DNA of 64,000 bases from Megalopta genalis. Lineage: Eukaryota > Arthropoda > Insecta > Hymenoptera > Halictidae. Positions 46,201 through 58,911 of the stretch are shown one piece after another. Positions within the stretch are counted from its first letter, which is position 1. Every line of letters starts with the position of its first letter. The translations under genes were made by a program, and so were the position numbers. The DNA is taken from positions 39,245,087 through 39,309,086 of the forward strand of contig NC_135013.1 in NCBI RefSeq assembly GCF_051020955.1, written 5' to 3'. A model generated the notes under the pieces. It saw only the letters and a list, made by a program, of their open reading frames with translations. It searched no databases and had not been told where the DNA came from.

Positions 46201-46845
46201 TGTTTGGTTTATTACAATTGCGAGAACTATATACCGTAAACACGAGTATTATTAGCGAGTATTATTACATTACCGCGATCATTGCTATTGCATACTATTT
46301 ATTATTATCATTCTTATCACCATTTATTATCATTGTAATCATTATCGCGTGACAAAGACGAACCGCCGATTTTTCTTTTCTAGTCGAATTTCTCTAGTCC
46401 CAATTAGAGTACTGTCGATACTCAGTCTCCCCCGTCCCCGATCTGTATGATTTTCGTCGAACAATCCCCAAATAAAAGGACGATGCCACGCGTTGCAGGA
46501 CACATAAATCTTGCGTAATAGAGTGATGCATTTACCTGTGCTACAAAATGCAGTATACAACCCGTAAATATGAGGTCAATGTTGATTTGTTTAAATAAAT
46601 GTAAGTTTGAAAATCCACGGCAATGGCTCAATCATTTCTCCACTACACGGAAGTTAATACTTCCTAATAATTCATATTAATAATTTATATCAACTGTTGG
46701 AACATTTACAAACTAAATAACAAATAATTCTTTCATTTCTTTCATCTTGAAAAATTTAAAAATGGCGCCATTTTTGACAGGTGGCGCTACTTGTGGCGAA
46801 ATTTGAAACTAAATTTAAAAGGTCCGTACAGCGCCAATTAGCATA

Positions 46846-46918
46846 GTGGCAAAACGCTCAAACTGTTAGCCAGAATCGACTGCCAGTAATTTGGTTAGCA
46901 GTTTCAGCGTTTTGCCAC
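46846..46918. repeat. Strong inverted repeat (25-bp arms)
   Basis: GTGGCAAAACGCTCAAACTG at the left and its near complement CAGTTTCAGCGTTTTGCCAC at the right form a stem with about two mismatches and a loop of 23 bp. The surrounding 46750-46930 region has several GGCGC boxes. It could be the remains of a foldback element. No miRNA was recognised. Confidence 0.7.
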
Positions 46919-47089
46919 GGACGACGCTACTTGGACATCCCTTACGTTCTTTAACACGATTATTATTTATTAAGTTAGCTTTGCGAATCATTCGTTGAAC
47001 TGTGATCGGACACGGAATTATTTAAATTAAAATATCATTTACGTACTTTGTTAATCTTCACTGTACACCTTGCTTAAAATTTTCATATG

Positions 47090-47180
47090 TTGACCTTGAC
47101 ATAACCTTGATATGTCCTTGACATAACCTTGACGAATCCATGACATGACCTTGAGATAACCTTGATATGTCAAGGTTACG
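47090..47180. repeat. Short tandem array with TGACCTTGA boxes
   Basis: About six copies of a degenerate unit built on GACATAACCTTGATATGTC. Two copies contain TGACCTTGA, the extended nuclear-receptor half-site (TCAAGGTCA on the other strand) used by FTZ-F1 and ERR type receptors. Several others carry TAACCTTGA. The repeat is seen; receptor binding is inference. Confidence 0.65.
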
Positions 47181-47337
47181 CACAACGTGTCATGCACACT
47201 AGAAAATTAAAACGGCCGTCACGCTTAAATTACTTACTATTTCGGGTCCGAAAAATTAGTAAATATTCTTCAGATGTTCTAAAGTAAAGGTGAACAGCGT
47301 TTTTCTTAAAGATATCACTGTTACGTAGTAAAAAAAA

Positions 47338-47533
47338 ATCCGGAATGTTCTCACAAAGCCTTGTGCTGCGGGCTCTCGAACTTCGCGCCGTCACCTCTCA
47401 TTGGTTAGTGTTTTCCGTTATTAACTCGTAAACAAAGCCGCAGATTGCATTTTCGCAAAGGAAAAAGTTACTTCAAATGACCTCAGCTACCCCTCATTTT
47501 CAGCTGTTAAAATAATTGTGGAACATTCTGTAG
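47338..47533. mobile_element. Degenerate family D element
   Basis: The blocks TCTCATTGGTTAGTG, TTAACTCGTAAACAAAGCCG, GCATTTTCGCAAAGG and AAGTTACTTCAAATGA are the same as in the right arm of the 4098-4459 palindrome. The left arm is mostly lost. CGGAATGTTCTCACAA and TTGTGGAACATTCTG at the two ends are inverted, so the ends themselves survive. Confidence 0.65.
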
Positions 47534-49501
47534 AAGTAATAAACTAGCAAATTATAATATTTCTTCTCAATACTTATAATTTTTTTAGGTATTTGATATT
47601 TTTAAATGTAAATATTTTGATATAAAATTATTAAACTAACAAATAAATTATTTCCGTTTCGTATATATTGAAATATGAAATATATATATATTTCACATAT
47701 ATAATATATTTCACTATGAAAAGATTTATTATAAATTGAATACTTGTTTGTAGGTAACAATAATAAATGAATTAATTTTTTCACGGTGACGAAAACTTCA
47801 TCAACATAATTCAACGTTAATCGATATTTAAATATTGACGTTAAAATAGAAAATATTAATTATCTACATCTGCCACAAGAATAACTAAGCGCTACCACCT
47901 ACCGTAGCAAACTAATACTAAATCGTTGTATAGTTTGAGCATTTTGCCGCTGTGTCTAATGGCGCTATTTTGTCTTTTTCAGGCGCAAATGATTTGTGCT
48001 GTTTTTAGGATCTCTTACGAGGAAAGAGATGAGAATCATCCACAGATAGTTAATAATTGAATTTACAGGAAATTTTGTTGAACATTTTCGAGTTCTTATA
48101 ACATTTCTTTTGCTCACAATTTTTGAGATTTTGTCTTGTTTTTGTTGTTATATTCTGTTCATCCGTGCGATTTAATCTGATCGTAAGATCACAAACAATA
48201 GTTTGTTGAACAAATATTTTCTAAATGATATTGGAACGGGAAAAAAATATGTGAGGGTAAATAAATAACAATGTTTAGCAAAAATTAAAGTTTTTTAAAA
48301 TTCATCTAACGTGCAGCCATCAATCAGCTCGATATTATCCACGACATTATAAAGTCGAGGAAGTTTGAAAAAAATAGCTTTTTCTCATTATTTCTATTCG
48401 CCTGTTGTTGAAATCACTCGTAACAGGAGTTCCTCGCTAACTTTCCAAAGGTAGGAGAAACATGTAATAAAAACGCAGTTTTAATATGTCTAATCATATT
48501 TATTTGTTCATGTATTGTTACTAATAGATACTATACGCTTAAATACAGATGATGTATTGCAGAAACGAATATACCAAAAAACTTAGCAATGTACACGCTA
48601 TTCAAGTCATTTTAAATAGATTATTTTTATCGTTTATCGATTACATCGTCCAACAAGATGGGGGTCTAGGGGAAGTGAGGAGGGGATTACTATTAAATAT
48701 ATTAATTTCGTGGTGTGTGAAAGCTCGACGATAGAAAATACTTTCGGTGTGAGTGTGTATGTTAAAGAACGTACAAAAAAAGAAAGGGAACAATAAAATC
48801 GAGAGGAAAGTAGGATCGAACGGGTGGGGAAGGATCGAAGGACGGGAGAGAGGATGGAGAAGATTAAGAAGTGAGACATAAAAGTGAGGAGGTGAGGGGG
48901 TAGATACATCTCTATACAAAAATAATCGGCGGAAAGCGAGAAAATAAAACGTTCTCACAGACGCTCGACGATAAGCTATGATACAAGTCGACAAGAATAA
49001 TACTTTTCTTTTTTCAAACGAGATTAGACTGAACCGTAATCATCTCTCACTCGTCGCACACGCCTACGTCATTCGTACATTCATACGGACAGATTCTTTC
49101 GTCATTCGCGCTCTCTCATTCCTTCTTTCTCTCAGTCTATCGATCTCTCGCACGCGTGCATCCTCGCTCAATGACACTCGGCTACGATTAAATCGATTAC
49201 TTCTCATCTGCGCGTTTCTGTGTGGGCCCTGTGTGATGTAAAAACGCGACTCGCCGTGATTGACGAGTCTACGTGCGTGTCCGAGTCTACGATGATCGTC
49301 AACACTACGCGTCAACGGTGCGGAACCTAAATCAATTAAAAACGGGCAAAGGGAAAAAGGAAGAAAACAACAAGAGATTGGAAGAAAAATCGAGACAACA
49401 AACAGATTCGGCAATTTCGAATTCTCGCGGCACACGCTGACGCTTCCGGCGTCGCCGGAACGAAATATCTTACACGTAAATCTCTGGTGCCTGTGCGCGC
49501 G

Positions 49502-49503
49502 CG

Positions 49504-49537
<34 letters not shown>

Positions 49538-49538
49538 T

Positions 49539-49574
<36 letters not shown>

Positions 49575-49590
49575 TCTTTCTATCTCTCGC
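49502..49590. repeat. (CT)n microsatellite
   Basis: A long CT tract with some CTTT units, within the likely 3'UTR of the minus-strand gene (GA on the sense RNA). Confidence 0.95.
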
Positions 49591-50317
49591 TTTCTCTTTT
49601 TACAATGAAAAAACTCTTCATCTTTGGTAGAAACTACTAAATAAATATCATCGCTTAAAGTAAGAATTTCGGGGCGAAGACGCGCCACTTCCTCGACTCG
49701 GAACTGCCGATCGTTGAACGATCTCGAGTAAAACGGGATCGCCAGAGCTCACGGTTATAAAAAGCTAACCGGGTCGAAATGAAATCGGTCGCGTAAAAAT
49801 GGAAACTAGAAAAATATACACACATATACACAGGGTGTCCCGCGGTACGGTGCTCGAGGACGCCATTACGGGTGCGCGACCAATTCGGATACGAATACAT
49901 AAATGTAACTGCTTCGTACATGCGGTCTAGGCGGTTACGGTGCATGCGGCTGTGCGTCAAGGTACATATGCTAAAAACGAACGAACAAAAGTAGAACGGA
50001 AGTCGGAGGCATCGTTCGTTATCCGACGAACCGATCTTGGCCCCCGTCCCCGATCCTCCGACAGATTTCGACGACTCGACCGAACGAGAGAGACCGTCGC
50101 GGCTTTCCGGCTCGTTCCAGTCGAACGATGGAAAGCCGCCCAAAGACGCAAGGCAGATCGTGTTCCCGATGACTCCACTGTCCCAATCGTACACACAGTT
50201 TAGGTACAAATCCATCCTAAACGCTATGTCGCGTGAAGTTCGACGTAAATTAATCTACTTAAACCGTTTGCCTATTTACTAGGTAGCCTCTATTTTCGCA
50301 CGCCACGTATACCCTTA

Positions 50318-50319
<2 letters not shown>

Positions 50320-50396
<77 letters not shown>
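50320..50396. repeat. (CT)n / (CTTT)n compound microsatellite
   Basis: A CT tract followed by about twelve CTTT units, 350 bp downstream of the RasGAP stop codon on the minus strand. Confidence 0.95.
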
Positions 50397-50397
<1 letters not shown>

Positions 50398-50746
50398 AAG
50401 GTTCCTCTATGTTCACCTAGGTTCTTGAAACCTAGCGCTCGAAGAGGATCCTCAAGGGTGCGCAGAAACGTGTTCGTCTCGTCAGCGAACTACAGGCGAT
50501 CCGACGAGGAAGAAGACCCAGAGAGGCGCATATGTCCTCTTTGCCGTCTTCTCGACCGAGAAACTCCGTGTTCTAGCTCGATGATCGAAATCATCCCGCT
50601 GCCGTTCGCCGTTTGTTTGGTCGTTCGATCAATTTTCGTCCGAGGACGCGGGAATCTCCGACGAATCGTCTCGGATTCCGGAGCCTTTGCGTACGTGTTC
50701 ACCGGTGGTTCGCGTTGGTAGCCCCGGCGCCTGGATCACGGAGTCC

Positions 50747-51017
50747 TCAACAGGACGAGCTCTTCAGCTCGCCGATGTCGGCGATGTTCTGCAGCAACGC
50801 GGCTGCCTCACTGCTCGACTGGGTCTTCGCGTTGTACCGTTGCTTCAGGGTGCTCAATGCGGACAACAGTCTTGTGTTTGACGTCATCAGACGCGAATTC
50901 GCGGCGTCCAGGGCGGCTATTTGCTGTTCCTGCGCGTCGATCACGCGCTGCTTGTACGACAACGCGGCCGACATCTTCTGTTGTTCGCGACGCAGCTCCT
51001 CCTCCACGGAGATTAAA
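50747..51017 (-). CDS. raskol: SynGAP/DAB2IP-class RasGAP, last coding exon
   Basis: This exon encodes the C-terminal coiled coil and the stop (TGA at 50747-50749). LISVEEELRREQQKM, KQRVIDAQEQQIAALDAANS and LLSALSTLKQRY match the conserved end of DAB2IP/SynGAP proteins (MAVEEELKKDHAEM, KQKIIDAQEKRI, LMSALTQLKERY), and the final GELKSSSC matches GEFKNSSC. The acceptor TTGTAG|T completes a Ser codon begun in the exon at 56242. The coiled coil is known in the family to mediate oligomerisation. The ending is not a PDZ ligand. Confidence 0.95.
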
Positions 51018-54000
51018 CTACAATTAGCAAAAGAACAGCTGTTATTAGCGGGCACTGGTCGGGGTGGGGGCGATTGAGATTCGGTATTACTGCGATCTTC
51101 GTCGCTAATTCGCCACCGGAGTATACTTTATTCCTCGAACAACTAACTACTTTTCAAATCTGTGAAAATTGTATGTATATTTTTTTTTTTTGCCATTGGC
51201 GAGATTCTTTTGGAGGAATAGAGGATACTCGATCGGGTAGCCAACACACACTGAGCTTCGCCTGTTAAGTCTCTCTGTCTTTCTGCGTATCAACTTTATG
51301 CGCTGACGTTTTTAGACGGTGTTCGCTAGAAAAAATATTGCTGAACACGTTTCTGAGGAGGCAAAACAGCACCTTGAAGTTTAATTCGCTATTTTGGATC
51401 ATTAGTTCTACCAAGTTGAACTATTATTACTATTATTATCATTTGGTAGAACTATTATTACTGATATGCACATTATCGTATTTCAGAAATCATAGTTTTA
51501 TGGACACTTTAGGGATATGCAACTTTGTAAGTTTATAAAAAATTGAAAGAACTTTGCTTCTTATTACGATTTTATATTCGAAGAATATTGATGTGGAAAA
51601 AGATTTGGAATTCGAAAGAATGGCAAAGTTATAACACTGGAAATAACTGCATTTCGTGTGGGATAAATATTAACTACAAACATTAATCGTATTTTTATCA
51701 AACTACATTTTTTGCACCAAGTCAATATTCGGAAGTTGAAATTTTTTTCAAAGCAAGTTTTGTCTTAGTCAACCACTATTTTTTCAGTTCTAGGAATTAT
51801 TTTCAAAAATCGTAAGACTTAAGGATCATCTATTTTTCGTCAAGTTCATCGTGAACATTTGTTGTTTTCTAAATTCTGCATTATTTTCACATTGGACATA
51901 AGTTAACAATGTTCCACGAGACATGGAGTAACAACACTATGTAATTTAATGTACTAAAATATATACAAGTAGAGTTAAAATGTTGCTTAATATTTGCTAC
52001 AAAAATCTTAGTTTCTCGCTAATTATTCATAAATAGAAAAAGTGTGAAACCTCCAAGGTTGCATATCCCCATAACTAAAAATCGGCTCATCTACCATTTT
52101 TCACGATCACACAATTTCGATAATAAAATAAAACATTCCAAATCAGGCATATTCACAATTTCTCAAACCGACAATGTTTGATCCAGCAATAGTCGTTTCT
52201 CAAAATTTTGCAGTGAAAAACGAAGAAACACGATTCTCGAAGATGTCAGCGTTCAACGACATTGCAAGAAAGATCGAATCGATTACAGCAGAAAGTATCT
52301 CTCGCTCGTGAGAATCTTTGAAACCTTGACGTCCAGAGAGATTTCACAGGGTAGCTGGAGAATCCAAGCGCATCACGATGCATATGTAAGAAAACGAACA
52401 CCAATGTATTACTCGGAAATGAAAGTCAAAGGAAGCAGCGCAGTGTCTGGTGCAAAATATTATACTCTCGGAGAACCAAAACAGAATGACGAAGAGTAGT
52501 GCATGGGTTACGGGGGGTTGTCTTCGATCAAAGAAGCAAGGCGTTCGCTGCTGATCGCAGTGAATATCTGTGACAGTGTGTAAGTGATCACTAGTCTAGA
52601 AACGTTCAGGACGATGCCTATAATAATCCAGTCTCATCAATAATCAATCTCGGAAAAAATTATCCTCGATCTTCAAACTAATCCTACAAACAATCGCTAA
52701 AAAAGAGTGAACCAGTACGTGGGCTTTATTTTGAAATTTATGTATAAACAAAACTGCAATTTTGTAGATTATCTGAACATTTTCTCAATGTCAGATCGTT
52801 ATCTTAGATTCAATCTAAATTGGATTTTGTTAAAGCAATTTCGTAGGTTGCTGTTACTGAGACCGAGCGTCTTTCTAGCTCGTTCGTTATGAAAAGTTGT
52901 GAAGGTGGAACAAATTAGGAGATTACGGCATCCTGAACACTTCCGCGAAGACTGGCCGCACGATAGTCATTGGTTGCATAGTGATTCCGTGCACACGCGA
53001 GCAGATAGACGAACGTGTTCGAGGCGTGTATAGAGAAGGGTTTCTCGGTGAACAGTGAGACTGACATGTGACTGACTGAGAAAAAAAATGTTAGTTGGAC
53101 GGTGATGTAAGTATTGCACGTAGGGTGAATAATGCTTTCGTCGGGCGCATGGTTCAGAGTATAACTGGGTGAGCTGAATATATAGTAGAGAGATATAATA
53201 ATTGATATTTAATAAGTTGTAATCTCGAACGTGGCGACATTGTATCAGCGAGAAAAAGAATTTCTTTTCGCGCGTGTTGTCGTCGGAGAAAAAACCAAGA
53301 TATGGAGATTATACAAACATATGTATGTATATATATATATAAATATATATCTATAATATATATTATTATTATTGATTTGATATTGCGATACGTATGTATA
53401 ATATATATTATATTTATATGCTAAACAACGTGATGTAAAAACGTAAGAAGCTTAGAAATATAATTGACTCTTACACCAAGGTCCAGATCAAGCCAGAGTA
53501 TACCAAATGCAGCGGATAGAATGCACAGGAACACACAATCAATTAAACATACATATTATTTCGAGAACAGTAACCGTTCGACATGTTTCGCGTCAGTGTT
53601 CTTTCGTTTCCTTTCGTGTTTGATTTTCCGTTTTAGCACAGAGGGTGTCTCGCTTAAAGTGTGACAAGCTGTTTTAGCAAAAACTATTACCGATACACCG
53701 TTGATAATAATCTTCTTTTGTTTGACGTTGTTCGATGGGGCCTCTCGTGGCATACCGTAGTGGCCAACAAAATTGCACCATTCCTTAAAAATACAGTTCC
53801 TTGAATATTTATGTACATTGCACATCCGGTAACTATGCTAAGCCGTTTTAATAGTTTCACGTGATCTGTTGCAATAGCATTGTAATGGTACAGACAGTTA
53901 CTGCTCGTGTGAGTGGGAAACCATAGACAATTATATTTTTAAAGTGATACAATTTCTGTTGCCACTGCCGCAAAAGATCTTTGAGGCCCTAGAATTATTA

Positions 54001-56241
54001 TACGAATCTTTTTACTGGAATTTTTAACGGTGTACTTTCTTCATTTGCATGTGATCTACGTTAAAATATGAGTGATCCAATTATATTATCAATAAGTAAC
54101 ACAATTCTTATCACTGATATATAAATTTTATACTTTGGAGATTGGATATAATTAATTAGTTTTTGTTCAATTCAAAGTATATTTCTGTAATAGTAAAATC
54201 GTTGTAAATTATAAAAGTCAACGAGTTGACTAACAAAGTATTGTATAATAATTTGTATCAACAGTGAATGTTGTAATAAGTTTTCATTAGATCAGAAGTA
54301 CATACGGTCGATCAAGATGCTGGTAATAAAGTTTCACTTCACTAAATAGAAATAATAATATTGTTTTTCAATAATAACTAACACTGTTCCAAAAGAAAAC
54401 TATTAAACAGGACATAAGATACAGAAATCGCAAACACTTTAGTTATTAGTAATAGATAGTACATATAATAATTAGTCTCATTTGAACCACGTAAACGAAG
54501 TAAGAGTTCAATAGATGTCAGTAATAGTTGACGAGGAAATAGCTACTAACACACGTTAGACAAAACACTCTGCACTAATATGCAAAATACGAAGTCTCAG
54601 TTGTATAATTTATCTAATCACAACTGATTACCGATCAAATTTATTCTTTAGCAGATTGTGCTTTGTTGGCAGACAGAGCTGAACAATGAAATTTCGTTAC
54701 AGAATGTATCTTGTAGAAAATTTTTATAGATAAACGATTGTATATTTTGCTATTTTTAGAGTTACCATCGATCTGTTATAGAATTCAATGGGTTAGTGCA
54801 CGCTTTAGTCTCGAATTAAACGTTTTCTTATACATAAATATTGATTTTTCTTATTTCTTATTATACAATCTCTAAAAATACTGGACATTAACAAATGCAG
54901 CACAATTTCTTTATGAAAATGGAAATGAATTCTAGCTCAATGTTGTAAATTACTATCTACCTTTACTAACTTACAGTTTTTATTGTGTTCTCGATGAAGT
55001 TATAATAAAGAAAGATTAATATTCTAACAAAGAAAGATTAAATGTCACCGTTCCATGTGATAATAGTTCGTCCCCATTTCCAAGTAGCGGCTCATATCGA
55101 AAGAACTGTGTATGGTCACAATTTTATCGCTATCATTTATTTATCTTATTCTTTTAATGTATTTCGCTCATTCTGTTCCTACAAACTAAACTAATTCAAC
55201 TTATTTTTTGTTTGACCAGATCAGAAACACAATAGTTATTACACATAAGGCACATATAATTGATTCGAATCACTACATCTTCTTCGTTCACATAATCATT
55301 TAAAAATGTTGCCATTATTTTGATAATATGTGAACAATAGTAGGTAAAATAAATCATATTATAATAGGAAGAAAAATAACTCAAATAAAATTATTTCATT
55401 TTTGAAATCTGATAACATAAAGATTATATATTTGCCGAGTACAGGTATAATTAATTAATACTTAACTGGAATTATCCTGCGTGCAATAATAAGTTAAAAA
55501 TATACAATAAAGTTTTATTTACCAGAGCCTCCAAAAATGAGGCCTAAATAATGAAAAAATATGTTACATATTTCTGACTTAGATATGTTTTTCACACAGT
55601 TTCATCCTGTGCACACCATATATGATTTATCTAAATAGAACACCATTCAAATGTTAACTTACAGAACTCCATTAATTGTCAACGAAAAGAACTGAATCGA
55701 GATCAGTCTACTTTCTAGATACAGCATTCCCACCAAATACAAATCCAACCACTTCTATTAAATCCTGAAAGTTCCCCGCATAATTGACAGCGTTTAACAT
55801 GAGCCACGTGTGCACTAATCCGTGGAGGTTGAAATATATCCAGCTCCGTCCTGCCTTCCTTAAATCGGCTTTCTCAACTGTGCATCGATCTCGACGAGGC
55901 AAGCGATGGGCGACAGTAAATGATCAAGATCGAGCCAGGGAAAAACGATCGAAATCGATCGACGGTTTCACAGACTCGGTTTTGCGTTTTGCAATGGCGA
56001 CGAAGGATTCGCGAGGGGGGGGGGCGAAGTGGGGAACCCGTTGGGGGACTCGGGATGGAACAGAGCTGAAGTGACCGAGTATGATAGAGACGGGTTATAA
56101 GAAGGCCTCGAGTGAAACGCAGGGCAAGAGAAATGGTTACCACGATGAACGGGTACAGAGGTAGGTAGGGTATCATAGGTCACACTCAGGCAAAAGAATC
56201 AGTCGTTGGGTTAGTTGGCCGCGTTAATCAGGATTAAGTAC
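51018..56241 (-). other. RasGAP gene, last intron (5.2 kb)
   Basis: AT-rich non-coding DNA lies between the two coiled-coil exons, with GTACTT as donor and TTGTAG as acceptor. I found no exon, RNA gene or clear element end inside. A G-rich plus-strand block near 56015-56054 (four G-runs) is the only notable motif. Confidence 0.75.
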
Positions 56242-56366
56242 CTGGAGATGATGCTCTTCATCTTGGTATCCGGTGCAACGCCTTCTATATCGGTATCCTC
56301 GGTTGCGCCTAACCGGGCCCTCAGTCGATCTACGCTACTCTGCAGCCTCTCGATTTCCACTTCGTA
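56242..56366 (-). CDS. raskol: SynGAP/DAB2IP-class RasGAP, coiled-coil exon
   Basis: This 125-bp exon is read YEVEIERLQSSVDRLRARLG and ends KMKSIIS. The family counterpart is the coiled coil (YEEEISRLRERLR...QMKSIISRL). The acceptor CGTTTCCAG|TAC is phase 0 and the donor CTCCAG|GTACTT is phase 2, joining exactly to the last exon. The heptad spacing of hydrophobic residues is visible. The central GATEDTDIEGVAPDT part is shorter than in vertebrates. Confidence 0.93.
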
Positions 56367-57133
56367 CTGGAAACGAAGAGACGTGGCGTTGTTAGTTACA
56401 AGACACAGACACAGATAGACAGACGGTTGAGAGACAGCCTAGCCGTTCCGTTAGATAGTATAAGAATAAAAAAAAGAGACGCGAGCGCGAGAGGAACTTG
56501 TTTGTTATCACACACATAGCATTACTCGGCACAATATTATTCTATTTACAGACGAGAGTTAAGGCACGAGATTTTAGAAGTTCCTCTTGCATTTGATTAG
56601 AACCGTAAGAATTTTCGACGGCTGTTATACTGATTGCCCGGCTGGTTCCTTGATTCTGGAAATGGTGCTGGAAGAATGTGCTTCGGTTTGGTGAACTTGG
56701 TCCTTCGACGAATGAAGTTCAATCAAATTATCATTATATTTTACTCGTTTGATTATGATGTAGATGTCTACGAACTAAAAGAGGCAACAAAACCACTTTC
56801 TCAAGTTTACTTAATTACCTTCCTTATTGTTAGTGGAAATCAACTGACAAATATAAATAAGTTTGTTTCGAATGGTTTCAATTAATACAGTGTAAATTGT
56901 CGAAAATAGCCACGGAGATCTACAATAAATATATAATCTTGAACAAACATCCTTAATCTACTTCGTTAAAATTGATTTTTAATTTTTCTACACTACTTTA
57001 TCAGCTTATCATATGAACAGAAAAGATTAATGCATCTATAAAATCTATACAAATCAGGAAAAATATTTCCAGCCTTCATTCGTCGTCGAAGGAACCAGGC
57101 AAATTACAACAAAACAGAATAATAATAATTTAC

Positions 57134-58750
57134 CTGATCGATGCTACGGTGACTACGCGATTTGCTCCTCCTAGTGGTGCAGCTCTCCTCCTCACTAGTG
57201 TCGGACAAATCCCTCGTCGAGTCCAACGACAACCTCCTCCTGAGCTTCGTGCAGCAGACGCTCTGATTCTGTTCCGAGTTATTCCGATGCGTCTGGTTGT
57301 TCTGCCTCCACTGATTCTGGTTGTTCCTCTGGAGATTCCTGACATTGTTCTGTGGTGGGGGAGACGGGCTAAGGTCAACACCTCTGACACCCTCGACCCC
57401 GCCGCCGCTTCCGTCCCTCTCCTCGGAGCTGCTGCTTCCTCTCCTGCCGCTTCTTCCATGATTCGGCTCCATGTGATAAACGGGATTTGCGAAAGCTAGT
57501 GGCGCGGCACTGAGTATATGCGCGTTCGCATTATTGCTGCTGAGGTCCACGGGGCTGGAGCTCTGACTATAAGCAGCGAAACTCTGGTAGCCTGAGGAGG
57601 CGACGTTGCTCAATTGAGAAATAGAGATCTGGGAGCCCTTCTGAGACTTGGACTCCGAGACCTCGTCGTCGGCGTACCTCAACAGGTCGGACAGCTCATC
57701 CAGGTTCCCATTGGCAGTCGTGTTATTGGTCTTACTGTTATTGTAATTGTTATTCGGTTGGTGGTTGATGGACAGTGTCAAATTGGACGTCGGGTTCACC
57801 ACCACGTTGGCGTTCACCGTGGTCTTCGAGACGTTGTTGTAGTTCTGATGTTGAGTCTGGTTAGCGTTCTCTTCTTTGTTGCAGTGGTTCCTGCTAGCCG
57901 ATCTAGAAACGTTGTAGTTGTTATGGTTGTAGTTGTCCTCTCTGTCGTGTATGTCCAGGTTTTGCAGTCGCGCTATGTTGTGTCTGTGGTTCTGCTGTTG
58001 TTGTTGCGCTACGATCGTGCAGATGTTCGGCTGGTTGTTCTGCGACGTTGTGATATTGTAGTTCGAGTCCTTCAGGTTGCTGTGGCTCTCGGATCTTGTT
58101 GGGCTGGTGGGATGGGTCTGGCAGTGATTCACGTTCGCCAAACTCGCGCTGGCGGTCAGTCTGTATCCCGCGGTGGCCCTGTTGGTCCCGATTCCTCGAT
58201 GCTGTCTCACGATGGGCGTTGGAGAACGAGACACAAACGCCGGCGGCTCCAGAGGGTAGTCGTCAGTAGTGATCTGCAGCTGGAGCTTCCCGTTAGCTGG
58301 CATGTACGCATTCCGAGGAAGAGTAGCGGCTCTGGCGACGTTCGGGCTGCGAGAGCTGTTGTGGCCCAAGGTGTTCGATTGCAACACCTCGTTGCTGTCC
58401 CTGATTGTCCCATTTAGGGTACTGTGGTTACTCAACGTTGATGTCGCCGATACCGAGAGATTCGTATTGCTGTTCGCGATCGTCGGATCGTTGTAGCGGA
58501 AGATGTTATTCTGTAGGTTCGGGTACCGATGCGATGTTGGTACTGGACTTGGACCCGGTTGGTCCAAAGCTAACGAGATCCTATCCAGGATCTCCGGAAG
58601 CCTGGACGGGGGCAGTGACGTCGAGGAAGATGATATCGTGACTAAACTCTCTCGCAGTAGCGCGTGTAACAGAGACAATTGCTTGCCCAGATCTATGTAG
58701 CCGTCGAACTCTAGCGAATTGTTCGCTGGCGCGTCTTTTGGCAGCGGGCT
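57134..58750 (-). CDS. raskol: SynGAP/DAB2IP-class RasGAP, large linker exon (539 codons)
   Basis: The first 45 codons finish the GAP region (NNSLEFDGYIDLGKQLSLLH; family: FEGYIDLGRELSTLH). The rest is a long, probably disordered Asn/Ser/Gln/His-rich segment with poly-Gln, repeated NYN/NHN runs, several SPTP-type sites and, at the end, RRLSLDSTRDLSDTSEEES followed by a basic RRSKSRSHRS stretch. The RxxS and acidic S/T sites look like kinase targets. The acceptor TGTTACAG|AGC and donor CAG|GTAAAT are both phase 0. In vertebrates the same place holds proline-rich and kinase-regulated segments. Confidence 0.93.
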
Positions 58751-58911
58751 CTGTAACAGAAAATTCGATGTATCAGTGAAAAGGTCTATTCTTTGAGATT
58801 TTATATTAAGGTATGATGATGTTTTAAGCTGGTTAGGGATGTTTTTCTAAAAAATTTTATGGTACTTTTCTATTTTGTGAAAAGATTTATGTTTGCAAAC
58901 GGGGAACATAC

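Larger units (their letters stand above)
46600..50746. other. AT-rich intergenic stretch between convergent genes
   Basis: No coding exon is recognised. The interval contains a 25-bp hairpin (46846-46918), an ACCTTGA repeat array (47090-47180), a degenerate family D element (47338-47533) and CT microsatellites. Its right part (roughly 48-50.7 kb) is probably the 3'UTR of the minus-strand RasGAP gene, given that gene's stop at 50747. The cleavage site cannot be fixed by eye. Confidence 0.5.

Noticed and set aside
46050..46352. Leu/Tyr-rich frame of 100 codons
   Set aside because: It is an artefact of the ATT/ATC trinucleotide repeat.
49820..49845. ACAGGGTGTCCCGCGG, similar to some mariner or family D ends
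   Set aside because: It is a single isolated end-like sequence with no inverted partner.
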